A stretch of DNA of 32,447 nucleotides. It comes from Massilia eurypsychrophila. Lineage in GTDB: Bacteria; Pseudomonadota; Gammaproteobacteria; Burkholderiales; Burkholderiaceae_D. The position numbers and the translations under genes are program-made. Location: the NCBI RefSeq assembly GCF_002760655.1, contig NZ_PDOC01000033.1, positions 1 through 32,447 of the forward strand. Direction: 5' to 3'. Shown piece after piece: positions 1-7,878 of the stretch (its first letter is position 1; each line of letters starts with the position of its first letter). A model generated the notes under the pieces. The model had not been told where the DNA came from. It saw only the letters and a program-made list of their open reading frames with translations, and did not search any database.

Positions 1-481
1 GCGGGCGGATGTGGCGGTGCACGAAGAAGCGCGCCGGTTCCACATCCAGTTGTTCGCTGATGTCTTCGCCAATCTTGACCAGGTCCTTGCCGCATTGGCC
101 GCACTGGCAGGATTCGGGTTCGTGGCGGTGCTCAACACGTGGCAGCTCTGGAGGCAATGCTTGGCGGCCCGCGCGTTGACGCGGCGCAGTGGGCTTCTTG
201 CCTTGCAAGCCCTGCAGCTCATCTTCCATCGCCGCCAGGTCGGCATCGACCGTCTCTTCGAACAGCTCGCGCTGCTCGCCGGACTGAACTTCACTCTTCT
301 TGCCGAACTGAATGCGCTTGTAATAGGCCAGTTCGTGCGTCAACGCGGAGATCTTGAAATCCTTCTCGGCGACGATGGCCGTCAAACGCGTGGTTTGCGC
401 CGCGTCCTCGATCAACGCGCGCACCTGCGCGATCACGGCGGGATCGGCGTGGGTGCGGGTGAGTTCGGCGAGCAGGTTCAT
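1..481 (-). CDS. tnpC: IS66 family transposase TnpC, N-terminal part
   Basis: This is the DDE transposase of the IS66 element, running off the left edge after about 160 residues. The visible part starts at ATG 481 and has the family's N-terminal layout: a helical leader, the motif YYKRIQFGKKSE near residue 60, an acidic stretch, then a zinc-finger-like segment with CQCGQCG before GEDISEQLDVEPARFFVHRH. The last stretch is highly typical of IS66 TnpC. The DDE catalytic core is outside the window, so whether this copy is intact cannot be judged. It follows tnpB with a 57-bp gap. A plus-strand reading frame over the same bases is its antisense shadow. Confidence 0.9.
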   Translation of the reverse strand, partial: MNLLAELTRTHADPAVIAQVRALIEDAAQTTRLTAIVAEKDFKISALTHELAYYKRIQFGKKSEVQSGEQRELFEETVDADLAAMEDELQGLQGKKPTAPRQRAGRQALPPELPRVEHRHEPESCQCGQCGKDLVKIGEDISEQLDVEPARFFVHRHIRP

Positions 482-538
482 GGGGTCACAGTTTACTAGT
501 CGGCGCCGACGTTTACAAGCAAAACAGTTTACGTTTCC

Positions 539-880
539 TCACAAACGCCACTGCGCGGGCGGCGGGGCAGACAGCCGCTGCCAATCCACACCGGTCACCA
601 GCCATTGCCACTGCTGGGCATCAATCTTCCAACTAGTGGCGTCTGCGTCAGGCCAGATGAACTGGCCGCGGTGCAGACGGCGCAAGCACATCCATACGCC
701 ATTGCCGTCCCAGCACACCAACTTCAGGCGCGTGCGGCGGCGGTTGGCAAAGACGTAGGCCGCGCCATCACAAGGCGGCTTGCCCAAGGCTTGCTGCACG
801 TGCAGCGAGAGTCCATCAATTCCAGTGCGCATGTCCACTGGTGCCGTGGCCAGCCAGATCGATTCGGCACGCAGTTCCAT
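539..880 (-). CDS. tnpB: IS66 family accessory protein TnpB
   Basis: A 113-residue protein of the IS66 Orf2/TnpB family. The diagnostic start with TAPVDMRTGIDGLS, the central YVFANRRRTRLKLVCWDGNGVWMC (read in two parts) and the following RRLHRGQFIWP are all present. The family is required together with TnpA and TnpC for transposition, but its biochemical role is not settled. Length matches the family norm of about 110-120 residues. The start codon overlaps the tnpA stop by one base (TAATG), so the two are translationally coupled. Confidence 0.93.
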   Translation of the reverse strand: MELRAESIWLATAPVDMRTGIDGLSLHVQQALGKPPCDGAAYVFANRRRTRLKLVCWDGNGVWMCLRRLHRGQFIWPDADATSWKIDAQQWQWLVTGVDWQRLSAPPPAQWRL

Positions 881-1173
881 TACAGAGCGCGCAGCAGCTC
901 GGCTAGCCAGACTGCCGGCACGTCGCCCGGCAACGTCAACATCCAGCCGCGCTCGCAGCGCAAGCTCATTGCCCCCGCCGGCGCCGCAGCGCTATCGACT
1001 GCGACCGGCAACATCAGTGGTGTCGACTGCGGAGCCGCCAGCCGGCGTACCCAATAGCCCACCTGCCGCACAGGATAGCCATGCTTCAGCGCGAATGCGC
1101 GCTGTGACAACCCGCTACCACGCCATTGCTCCACGCGCTCCCGCCAAAGCGCCTCGCGTTCTACAAACTTCAT
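880..1173 (-). CDS. tnpA: IS66 family accessory protein TnpA
   Basis: A 97-residue protein of the IS66 TnpA type. The N-terminal WRERVEQWRGSGLSQRAFAL followed by QVGYWVRRL is the helix-turn-helix-like region seen in this family. A hydrophobic, alanine-rich C-terminal half ends in the LPGDVPAVWLAELLRAL type of sequence. The start at 1173 is supported by GAGGGA eight bases upstream. It is first in the tnpA-tnpB-tnpC operon. The roughly 45 bp upstream contain a short CCCTTT...GAGGG inverted repeat and presumably the element's end and promoter. Confidence 0.9.
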   Translation of the reverse strand: MKFVEREALWRERVEQWRGSGLSQRAFALKHGYPVRQVGYWVRRLAAPQSTPLMLPVAVDSAAAPAGAMSLRCERGWMLTLPGDVPAVWLAELLRAL

Positions 1174-1219
1174 CGGTGGCTTCCCTCAAGTAGAAAGGGA
1201 AATAGTGTGGACGGGGTGA

Positions 1220-2554
1220 TCAGAAAATCATAGATGGGACGGCCGGACGCTTACGGAAGGACCGCACCTTATTTCCCTCATGTTTGAGGATCAAGACTTC
1301 TGCAATATGTTCGCAAACATCGTTCAAGCCTTTGATGGTGCCGATCTTCTTCAGCCATGCCGTCTGTACGCCGTCGGAGGAGAGGTTCGCAATTACCGCC
1401 TTCGCCGCACGTTCAGCTTCGCTGCGACGCTCAATGTCAGTCAGGAGGCGATAACTGCCACCTTCTTGCTTCAAAAAATGCGGCGGTCCTTTTTGGCTGG
1501 GATGCTCGATGACAGCGAATTCCGCGTGCATGACTTCCGCGCACATTGCACCAAAGTCGCGGTCGGTCAGGACGCTGGCGGTAACGTTTTGGCTGCGGAA
1601 ACCCGGGTTCGACCATCCTTCTCGTTGCGCAGCGTAAAACAGCGCGCGAATCGATGACGAGTCTGCTGCCTTAAGAAGGTAGGGCCATTTCTTCGCGACC
1701 GCGTCTGCATCGTAATCGGCAGAGTATGCCGAAAAAGTGTGGAACAGCTTTTCACCCTCGTTTCCAAGTCCCGCCAAGGCGAGGCCGATGCTTACCCAGC
1801 TGTCGTATTCGGACGCCATGTGCGTCAGGTGTGGCAGCGCACTCGCCGCGTCCTTCACCATGTCGGCGGTCGTGTGATGCGTCCGCGAGATAGTCAAACT
1901 CTCGTTCATGCGTGGATTAAGCATGCGTTCCAGATTTGCGACCAACGGGGCGTCGAACGCATGGCAAAGCGTATCGTAGCCGTGCAGCTTTCCACTTTGG
2001 TACTCGTCGTGAAGCTTCACCTTGTCGCCGTTTTTGTGGTTGCGGACGCCAGGCAAGCGGATTGCCTGATTCGTGCGGGCGAACGCTGCGTCACCATCAA
2101 AGCGTTCTTGAATGGTCACAGCCAAAAACTGCATCTGGGCCGGGGTGCAAATGGCATCAAGAACCCACACGGCATGGTAACGGCCAGTCGAAGTCGTGAC
2201 CACGTAAGTGGGGCAAATCAACTCATTCGACTCAAACAACTCAGGAAGCCCATTGTCGAAATCGGCCGCGACAGCCCAGGTATGCTGCACAATATTGCGG
2301 GAATGACCGGCCTCAGTCGTGACGGCGACCATCATGTAGGGCTCCCAGCCTGCCGCGGCGTGTTTCGCGAGCGTATCTTCCTGCTCGGTGAAGGTTCCGT
2401 AGCTGTGTTCGACGGCCTTGACTACGCGGGACTGGTTGCAGCGGTTCATGTAGACCAAACCGAACTTGCCCTCTTCACCGTGTACAGCGTGGCAGAGGAT
2501 TTTCGCGTCAGTAAAGCTGTGATCGTAGTCTGTAGGTTTGACGCTGGATTTCAT
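1220..2554 (-). CDS. RepB-like primase of an integrated element, possibly truncated by IS66
   Basis: A 444-residue archaeo-eukaryotic-type primase, RepB/PriCT-2 class. Catalytic motifs are readable: AVAADFDNG (Asp98, Asp100), GRYHAVW (His127) and TNQAIRLPG near residues 161-169. A PriCT-2-like helical segment follows, with YDSWVSIGLALAGLG and AVAKKWPYL, at about residues 225-310. Such primases normally start replication of plasmids, phage satellites or P4-like elements, often fused to a C-terminal SF3 helicase. No helicase is present here. The stop codon lies within a few bases of the presumed IS66 end, so the gene may have lost its 3' part to the insertion. The sequence also allows that it simply ends there. 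It sits upstream of an AlpA regulator and an integrase on the same strand. Confidence 0.75.
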   Translation of the reverse strand: MKSSVKPTDYDHSFTDAKILCHAVHGEEGKFGLVYMNRCNQSRVVKAVEHSYGTFTEQEDTLAKHAAAGWEPYMMVAVTTEAGHSRNIVQHTWAVAADFDNGLPELFESNELICPTYVVTTSTGRYHAVWVLDAICTPAQMQFLAVTIQERFDGDAAFARTNQAIRLPGVRNHKNGDKVKLHDEYQSGKLHGYDTLCHAFDAPLVANLERMLNPRMNESLTISRTHHTTADMVKDAASALPHLTHMASEYDSWVSIGLALAGLGNEGEKLFHTFSAYSADYDADAVAKKWPYLLKAADSSSIRALFYAAQREGWSNPGFRSQNVTASVLTDRDFGAMCAEVMHAEFAVIEHPSQKGPPHFLKQEGGSYRLLTDIERRSEAERAAKAVIANLSSDGVQTAWLKKIGTIKGLNDVCEHIAEVLILKHEGNKVRSFRKRPAVPSMIF

Positions 2555-2732
2555 AGTTTGCTTTCAATTGGGTGTCTGGTGAGTCAACTGAGTACGATTT
2601 ATATTGTTTATACTTTTTTACATTGGTTAAAAAATTAAACATATAAAAACAACTCAACTGGCTCATGTTGCATTTGCCGCCTATCGATTACTTTGAGCGG
2701 GTAGGGAGAAGGGATAGTCGCGAATAGGTGTA

Positions 2733-2927
2733 TTAATTGGCAACCTCGCTCTCTGCAACACGGGCGTCAACCCAGGCATTCACCGCGTCGAGCGACCAGC
2801 GGCTTGAGCGTGCAATCTTCACCTGACGAACAAATTTTTGTTCAGCGATCAGCGCGTATATTTGGCTCTTGGACAGACCGGTAATTTCCAGTACGTCGTT
2901 GAGTCGGATGAGCTTCTTTGAAAACAT
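2733..2927 (-). CDS. AlpA-family phage/element transcriptional regulator
   Basis: A 64-residue winged-helix DNA-binding protein of the AlpA/MerR-like excisionase class. It reads LIRLNDVLEITGLSKSQIYALI, then a basic wing with QVKIARSSRWSLDAVNAWVDAR; this is the canonical family pattern and length. I chose ATG 2927 because GGAGG lies four bases upstream; longer in-frame extensions to about 3074 lack such a site and look non-coding. In P4-like elements AlpA activates integrase or excision and replication genes. Here it lies between the primase and integrase genes, consistent with control of the element. Confidence 0.9.
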   Translation of the reverse strand: MFSKKLIRLNDVLEITGLSKSQIYALIAEQKFVRQVKIARSSRWSLDAVNAWVDARVAESEVAN

Positions 2928-3211
2928 GACACCTCCAAAACGCAAAAATAATTGGAGCCATGGAGCGTAATGAGTAGGCGAACGGAGTTCGCATAAACAT
3001 CGGCTGGGCCAATGGCTATCGGGAATTAGTTTGGTTGGGGGTAGGGGAGCAAGGCGTTGGGAGTGTCCTCGCAAGACGTTCTGTGACCCTTAGAATTTCC
3101 AGGCGTTCGATACGTCAAGGAACGAAGTCTACACGAAATTGCGGAGCGCGCAAAAGTGGCGCTTGACGATGAGGGCCAGCCGCGGTCTGCCAGGCACGCT
3201 CATGGCAGAGC

Positions 3212-4405
3212 TTATTGTGACTGGCAAAAGGCTGCCCAGTCGTTCATGAGAAGACGACGTTTTTCAAACAGATCACCTCGAAAGTAGGCGGCTTCAGTCT
3301 TGTCCTTGACAGTGTGCGCAAGGGCGAACTCAATGCACTCTCGCGGATGGTGGGTGCATTCGCCGGCCCAGTCGCGGAACGTTGAACGAAAGCCGTGCAC
3401 CGTGATGGGCCCGAATTTCATCCCGCGTACGAGTTCGAGCATTGCCATATTCGTGAGCGAAGAGTCCTTCTTGCGCCCTGGGAATACGAAGTCGTTCTCT
3501 GCGCTGTTCGCCATCCTCTCAACGATTGCGCAGGCACGGTCACTCAATGGCACACGATGTTCACGGTCAGCCTTCATCCGCGCTGGGGGGATGACCCATA
3601 CCTTGGCTTCGAGGTCGAACTCAGCGAACGTCGCTTTTATCGTCTCGCTTGTCCGACTGGCGCAAAGGATCGTGAACTCGAGTGCGAGTGGTGATATGCC
3701 CACCTCATCCCGTAGCGCGGAGATGAATTGGGGAAGCTGGCCGTAGGGCAGTGCCGGATGGTGTGCTACCTTATTTGCGGCCGACCGGCTTATCAGCAAA
3801 TGATCTAGGTGTCCTTTCCATCGCGCCGGATTGTCGCCGCGCCGATAACCGCGTGCCGTAGCCCAGTCAATCACGGACTCAATCCGGCCGCGTAGGCGTG
3901 ATGCTGTCTCGGTTTTTACTTTCCAGATGGGCTCGAGTACCTTCATCACGAGTTCTACGTCAACATCAGCGATGGGAAGATGGCCAAATGTCGGATAAGC
4001 GTATGTCGAAAGAGTGTTCGTCCACTGGTCGGCATGCTTCTTGTTCTTCCAAGCGTCTTTGTGCGATAGATGGTATTGCGTTGCACAGTCACGAAAGCTA
4101 AGCGCACGCGCGTCATCCATTCGCTGAGCATGTTGCCGGTCCTTTTTGGCAGCCAGTGGGTCAACGCCCTCCTGCAGCTGCCCCCTGCACGCGTGCGCAG
4201 CCAAGCGGGCCTGCGCTAGGCTGACCGTATGTAAGGGGCCTAAGCCGACACTTCGGGCCTTGCTCTGTCTCATGTAACGAAACAGCCAGCTCTTGGCGCC
4301 CGCTTTCATAATCTGAAGGTAAAGCCCCCCACCATCACTGTAGAGCCCTGGAGTTGTGTTCTGTGCTACTGCTAACGCTTTTAACCGGTGGATTGTTCCA
4401 GCCAT
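3212..4405 (-). CDS. int: P4-type tyrosine integrase (DUF4102 arm domain)
   Basis: A 397-residue site-specific recombinase. The N-terminal arm-binding domain shows the family pattern TPGLYSDGGGLYLQI...SWLFRY at residues 18-44. The catalytic set is complete: Arg251 (CASRTSE), Lys278 (ARMKADREHRVPLS), His337 and Arg340 (HGFRSTFRDW), His364 (ALAHTV) and nucleophile Tyr374 (AAYFRGDLFEKRR). The start at 4405 has AGGAG about nine bases upstream. Enzymes of this class insert elements into tRNA 3' ends, and a tRNA-Ser-like 3' end lies only 185 bp upstream of the start at 4590. The gene appears intact, so this element could still supply recombinase activity to att sites nearby. Confidence 0.93.
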   Translation of the reverse strand: MAGTIHRLKALAVAQNTTPGLYSDGGGLYLQIMKAGAKSWLFRYMRQSKARSVGLGPLHTVSLAQARLAAHACRGQLQEGVDPLAAKKDRQHAQRMDDARALSFRDCATQYHLSHKDAWKNKKHADQWTNTLSTYAYPTFGHLPIADVDVELVMKVLEPIWKVKTETASRLRGRIESVIDWATARGYRRGDNPARWKGHLDHLLISRSAANKVAHHPALPYGQLPQFISALRDEVGISPLALEFTILCASRTSETIKATFAEFDLEAKVWVIPPARMKADREHRVPLSDRACAIVERMANSAENDFVFPGRKKDSSLTNMAMLELVRGMKFGPITVHGFRSTFRDWAGECTHHPRECIEFALAHTVKDKTEAAYFRGDLFEKRRLLMNDWAAFCQSQ

Positions 4406-4589
4406 TTCTTGAGCTCCTAAGCCGCGACAATCAAGTCGACCTACAAAATAGTATCAGATGTCAGTGGACATCAATTACACCAACAGGGACCCCGGGGGAC
4501 CAAGGGCGCCATGTAGCTACTGGTGCCCTTCCAACGAGCAATATCAAGGGTGGTCTTGCATGAGCATCAGTGGTCACGTAAGTGGCTGA

Positions 4590-4641
4590 CACCGCTTCCG
4601 CCAGCAGCTCATCAGTAAGCTCCCCAAACGGGAGCTTTTTT
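4590..4641 (+). repeat. att-like site: tRNA-Ser 3'-end remnant, left copy
   Basis: CACCGCTTCCGCCA at 4590-4603 fits the 3' acceptor strand and CCA of a bacterial tRNA-Ser (its partner would be a GGAAGCG acceptor). It is followed by a short spacer and a terminator. No tRNA body lies upstream, so this is a remnant rather than a gene. A second copy at 10942-10993 matches at all but about eight of 52 positions. With an integrase next door, I read the pair as old attachment sites. Confidence 0.65.
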
Positions 4642-4643
4642 TT
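4617..4643 (+). terminator. Rho-independent terminator within left att-like repeat
   Basis: AGCTCCC (4618-4624) and GGGAGCT (4630-4636) form a 7-bp stem with a CAAAC loop, followed by a run of T. The same structure recurs in the right copy, as expected if a tRNA terminator was duplicated with the att site. Confidence 0.8.
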
Positions 4644-5174
4644 CGCCTGTTCGTAGGGGAAAGAATCTACTAGCAATCGGAACACCGATATGACTTAACC
4701 GCAGTCCTGCGCCGCATCGGGCGGGGCAACATTCAGGTCCATGGCTTGCGCTGAGACATTCTGCAATTGCGTGCAGATTCGGGTTATGTGGTCCGTTGTT
4801 CTTCCCAGGCGCCCTCTCTCCCGCGTGCTTATAGCTCAGGCTTGCCCACACGCCCAACATGATTTCGCCGAAAAACGTAAATTCATAGCGCCGCCTACAA
4901 GATCCGTAAAGAAGGGCCTGGCTCCTGTGAGTGGGTCATCGATATGGAATGTGCCGACTACCGTTAAATAAACGACAACAAAACACCATATTGCAAACAA
5001 TATGCTGCGGCAATTTTTTGCACTTTCTTGCATAAACTTGTCAAACTGTGGGAAACTGGTAACTCTTGCCAAAAAATTTTTGGAATTCCAAGCTATGCGG
5101 CGCGCCGAAATATTGGTTCTATAAGTAATAGAATGTAAAAATTGTTTTTGCATTCGGATAAATAGGAAGTTTCA
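4644..5174. other. Leader region of the defence island
   Basis: About 530 bp separate the left att-like repeat from the ATPase gene. The left half is GC-rich and holds nothing I recognise. From about 4960 the sequence becomes strongly AT-rich, with poly-A/T runs and the short inverted repeat ATATTG...CAATAT at 4988-5003. It probably contains the promoter of the ATPase gene, but I could not fix convincing -35 and -10 boxes. The only other candidate is the doubtful minus-strand membrane frame. Confidence 0.5.
4836..5033 (-). CDS. Possible small single-span membrane protein
   Basis: A 65-residue reading frame from ATG 5033. A hydrophobic segment SILFAIWCFVVVYLTVVG (about residues 10-27) would span the membrane once, followed by a polar tail containing PLTGARPFF. 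It lies inside the AT-rich island on the opposite strand to the ATPase and Hachiman genes. A longer in-frame start at 5153 exists but adds a basic, poorly structured leader. No convincing ribosome binding site precedes either start, and I recognise no family. The apparent membrane span may be chance. Confidence 0.25.
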   Translation of the reverse strand: MQESAKNCRSILFAIWCFVVVYLTVVGTFHIDDPLTGARPFFTDLVGGAMNLRFSAKSCWACGQA

Positions 5175-6593
5175 ATGGAATACAAAGATATAAAATTCGG
5201 CGAGCTAAGTGCAGAAGAAGAAATTGATAAAAGCCCAGATCTCGTTACCGACGGTTTCTATGATTTCAAAAGTGTCTCAAGCAGTATAATTAACGACCGT
5301 GAATTTCTCGTGTTAGGTAATAAAGGTAGCGGCAAATCGATTGTAGGAGAAAATCTGAAAGCTAAGTCCGGACTTCAACCGGATGGCTCTCAATTGTTTG
5401 TCTCGAAGTTTGGAATGAAAGACTTTCCTTTTAAATCATTTTCAAAAATCATTCCAGGAGACGAGGGCCCCGAAACAAAACTTCCTACGGTTTGGCAGTG
5501 GGCGTTGCTAGTTCAGGTCATCCTCTCTTTTAAAAATGACCTTGGCAAAGACCAAGAATTTAATAGCGAATTCAATCGCGCTGTAGAAAATCTAACAAAA
5601 ATCGGAATTTTGCCGTCTACTAGTATTTCGGAGCTTGCGAGAATAAGCGGGACTAACGAATTTAAAATCAAACTAATGAGCTTTGAACTATCTGGAGATC
5701 TAACTCCAACCAAAGCAAACATGTTGATGTTTTCACAGATTATAGGGCACTTAAAAGGTATCGCTGAGCATTTGCAGTCGCCAAATAAACATTTCATCAT
5801 CATTGATGGTCTTGATGACCAGCTCAGTGAGAAAAATAATCAGCTTCTGATAATCTCTGCGTTGATAAGTGAATCAGGAGAGTTAAATAAATTATTTAGG
5901 GAGCAGAATGTTCCTATGAAAATAGTTATTTTGTGCCGAAAAGACATATATCAAAAATTGCCCGGCGCGAATAAGAATAAATTGTCAAATTATACGGTTA
6001 CGCTGAATTGGTACGAGGATCAAATTGATACAAATGAAAAGCATATAATAAAATTAGCGCAATTTAGGGCTGCGAAATCAGGGTTGCAAGGAAATTTATT
6101 TGACACGAATTTTCAAAAAAAATATGACGACAAAGATTCCGTTGAATACCTTTTGGATAATACAAGGTACACCCCGAGAGACTTTCTAAGGCTTCTAACC
6201 GAAATCCAAGGGTTTAAAGCAAAATCTAGCACCGTGTCATACAATGATCTTGTAAAATCTGTAAAAAAATATTCTACCGATTATTTTTGGCCGGAGATCG
6301 AAGACGAACTCGACGGATATTTTAGCAGGAAAGATATATCGATTCTGAAACAGGCATTGATTCATTTTCACAAGCGTGAATTCAAATTCTTAGAATTTTC
6401 AATGTTCCTAAACGGCAATAAATATGAGCTTCCGGATCTAAAAAGAATGCTAGAAGTAATGTATGACTGCGGGGCCATTTCCAACAGAACGGACAACGGA
6501 AATTATTTTTCGAAAATGCGTGACGGAAACGATTTCAATGAGAGACATGCAATCACGCTCCATCGCGGGGCGCTAAAGGCACTTGGGCTTTAG
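5175..6593 (+). CDS. P-loop ATPase, Sll1717/FunZ-like, putative defence protein
   Basis: A 472-residue AT-rich gene encoding a cytoplasmic P-loop NTPase. Walker A is GNKGSGKS at residues 48-55 and Walker B is FIIIDGLDD at about 207-215. A later strand, KIVILCRKDIYQKL (about 265-278), carries an arginine in the position of a sensor residue. The C-terminal half is helical with YTPRDFLRLLTEIQ and may be a winged-helix-like region. The layout fits proteins annotated as Sll1717-family or FunZ-like ATPases, often found in defence islands, but the exact family is from memory. AGGAAG lies five bases before ATG 5175. It is separated from hamA by 364 bp, so it may be an independent defence module or an accessory to Hachiman. 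Low GC compared with flanking DNA indicates transfer. Confidence 0.7.
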   Translation: MEYKDIKFGELSAEEEIDKSPDLVTDGFYDFKSVSSSIINDREFLVLGNKGSGKSIVGENLKAKSGLQPDGSQLFVSKFGMKDFPFKSFSKIIPGDEGPETKLPTVWQWALLVQVILSFKNDLGKDQEFNSEFNRAVENLTKIGILPSTSISELARISGTNEFKIKLMSFELSGDLTPTKANMLMFSQIIGHLKGIAEHLQSPNKHFIIIDGLDDQLSEKNNQLLIISALISESGELNKLFREQNVPMKIVILCRKDIYQKLPGANKNKLSNYTVTLNWYEDQIDTNEKHIIKLAQFRAAKSGLQGNLFDTNFQKKYDDKDSVEYLLDNTRYTPRDFLRLLTEIQGFKAKSSTVSYNDLVKSVKKYSTDYFWPEIEDELDGYFSRKDISILKQALIHFHKREFKFLEFSMFLNGNKYELPDLKRMLEVMYDCGAISNRTDNGNYFSKMRDGNDFNERHAITLHRGALKALGL

Positions 6594-6957
6594 CGCTGTC
6601 GTCACGTGATCACGGCGCCGAAAGTAGTGCAGAAACTTAAAGGTTTTTGGCGATTTCGTCGTCCTCATGATCGCCATGCCTCGCCGGAAGTGCCGGAAGG
6701 TCGGGCGATCGGCTGGTGGAAGAGGGGACATTTGTGCATCAATTCCCCGTCCCGGAACGATCAACTTGCACGTTGGTACCGTAGATCTGTCCCGCCGCTC
6801 CCCCGCGCCGCAATGAATGCGCTCGGCTCCGCAGCATCGCAGCCAGTAGGTCGGACGCTGCGTTTCGCACCGTAGAAATGTAGTGCTGTTGACGATGATT
6901 TAACAGTACCGCCGTACTCACTTGGCGGATTGTGTGTACGACGATTGGACACAAAAT
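6594..6957. other. GC-rich spacer between ATPase and hamA
   Basis: This 364-bp stretch is clearly richer in GC than the genes on either side, and no reading frame in it resembles a protein I know. The abrupt composition change suggests a fragment from another source, for example the end of a lost mobile element, but I cannot name it. It must contain the hamA promoter. The last 60 bases hold three in-frame candidate starts for hamA. Confidence 0.4.
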
Positions 6958-7875
6958 ATGAGCTCGCTTGAGGACCTATCAAAATTCCTAGCAGTAAAAG
7001 AAGTTCATTATCATGAATGTGTCGATGTGGTAACCCAGAACTTTGTGCTAAATAATTTGAAAGGAAATGTCCGATACCACCACATGCGATTTGATGGAAA
7101 TGGATTACCGATGGTGAAAGCATTAGCCGAGGTGCTATATGACTACATAATCGATTATTGCATTTCTGCGCGCAATCGCAGTGCGCCCCTTACGACGGTA
7201 CAGTCCGCTCGATTGGTTAAAGAAGCCCGCGCGCTGTTTCGGCGACCGGAAGTTACTGCAGAGGATCCTGATGAAACAGGAGAGGCTGGGGAAGCACTAC
7301 TGTTTTTCCTTACCGAAGCAATATTAAAGGCGCCGCAGATCGTGGCAAAGATGGAATTGAAAACTAACCATAGAGATGAGGTGAAGGGTTCAGACGGCAT
7401 CCACGCCCGTTGGGATCCAACATCGAACATCGTAGACTTTTATTTTGGTGAATCGAAACTTTACAAAGACGTAAATAGTGCGATTTCTGCTGTAATAAAA
7501 AGTGTTAATGGTTTTCATGATAATGAAATGTACCGACACGAACTAGTGATGGTGACAAAGCACTTTAAATATGCCGACGAGAAGGTGCGGGAGCGAATAT
7601 CCGATTTGATCAAACGGGGTGAGCCTGGCGCGGGCGCACGTCTAAATCATGCCTGTTTAATAGGATATGATTGGGCAAAGTATAAAAGTCTGGATTCGGC
7701 GGATCTTAAAAATGATTTTTTAGCTCATTTAGTGGAAGACAGTCAAAAAATTATAAAAAATTTAGATAAGAAATTCGAGTCATTCGAAAAACTGCATTTG
7801 CGATTTGAGTTCTTTTTCATCCCGTTCCCTTCAGTGGCTGAGTTTAGAAATGCATTTAATGCTGCCTTGAAATAA
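6958..7875 (+). CDS. hamA: Hachiman defence nuclease HamA (DUF1837)
   Basis: A 305-residue protein with the DUF1837 signature of HamA, the effector of the Hachiman anti-phage system. The PD-(D/E)xK-like nuclease core is visible: GEAGEALLFFLTEAIL with Glu109/Glu112, then MELKTNHRDEVKGSDGIH with Asp146, and FYFGESKLYKD with Glu165 and Lys167. In studied Hachiman systems HamA is a DNA nuclease held in check by HamB. It is followed after three bases by hamB. The start is uncertain: TTG 6922, GTG 6934 (preceded by GGCGGA) and ATG 6958 are all in frame. I prefer ATG 6958 because the family-like sequence begins there. No stop or frameshift interrupts it, and all catalytic positions look intact. Confidence 0.88.
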   Translation: MSSLEDLSKFLAVKEVHYHECVDVVTQNFVLNNLKGNVRYHHMRFDGNGLPMVKALAEVLYDYIIDYCISARNRSAPLTTVQSARLVKEARALFRRPEVTAEDPDETGEAGEALLFFLTEAILKAPQIVAKMELKTNHRDEVKGSDGIHARWDPTSNIVDFYFGESKLYKDVNSAISAVIKSVNGFHDNEMYRHELVMVTKHFKYADEKVRERISDLIKRGEPGAGARLNHACLIGYDWAKYKSLDSADLKNDFLAHLVEDSQKIIKNLDKKFESFEKLHLRFEFFFIPFPSVAEFRNAFNAALK

Positions 7876-7878
7876 TAT

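Larger units (their letters stand above)
1..1225 (-). mobile_element. IS66-family insertion sequence, partial at window edge
   Basis: Three consecutive minus-strand genes in the order tnpA, tnpB, tnpC identify an IS66-family element; the tnpC end lies beyond the left edge. The tnpA-proximal end must fall between the tnpA start and the neighbouring primase gene. I place it near 1200-1225, but I could not define the terminal inverted repeat because the other end is absent. The 57-bp spacer between tnpB and tnpC contains the palindrome TCGGCGCCGA between two GTTTAC copies. Confidence 0.85.

Noticed and set aside
1739-2638. A 299-codon plus-strand frame over the primase gene
   Set aside because: It lies opposite the primase with catalytic motifs and has no recognisable protein features.
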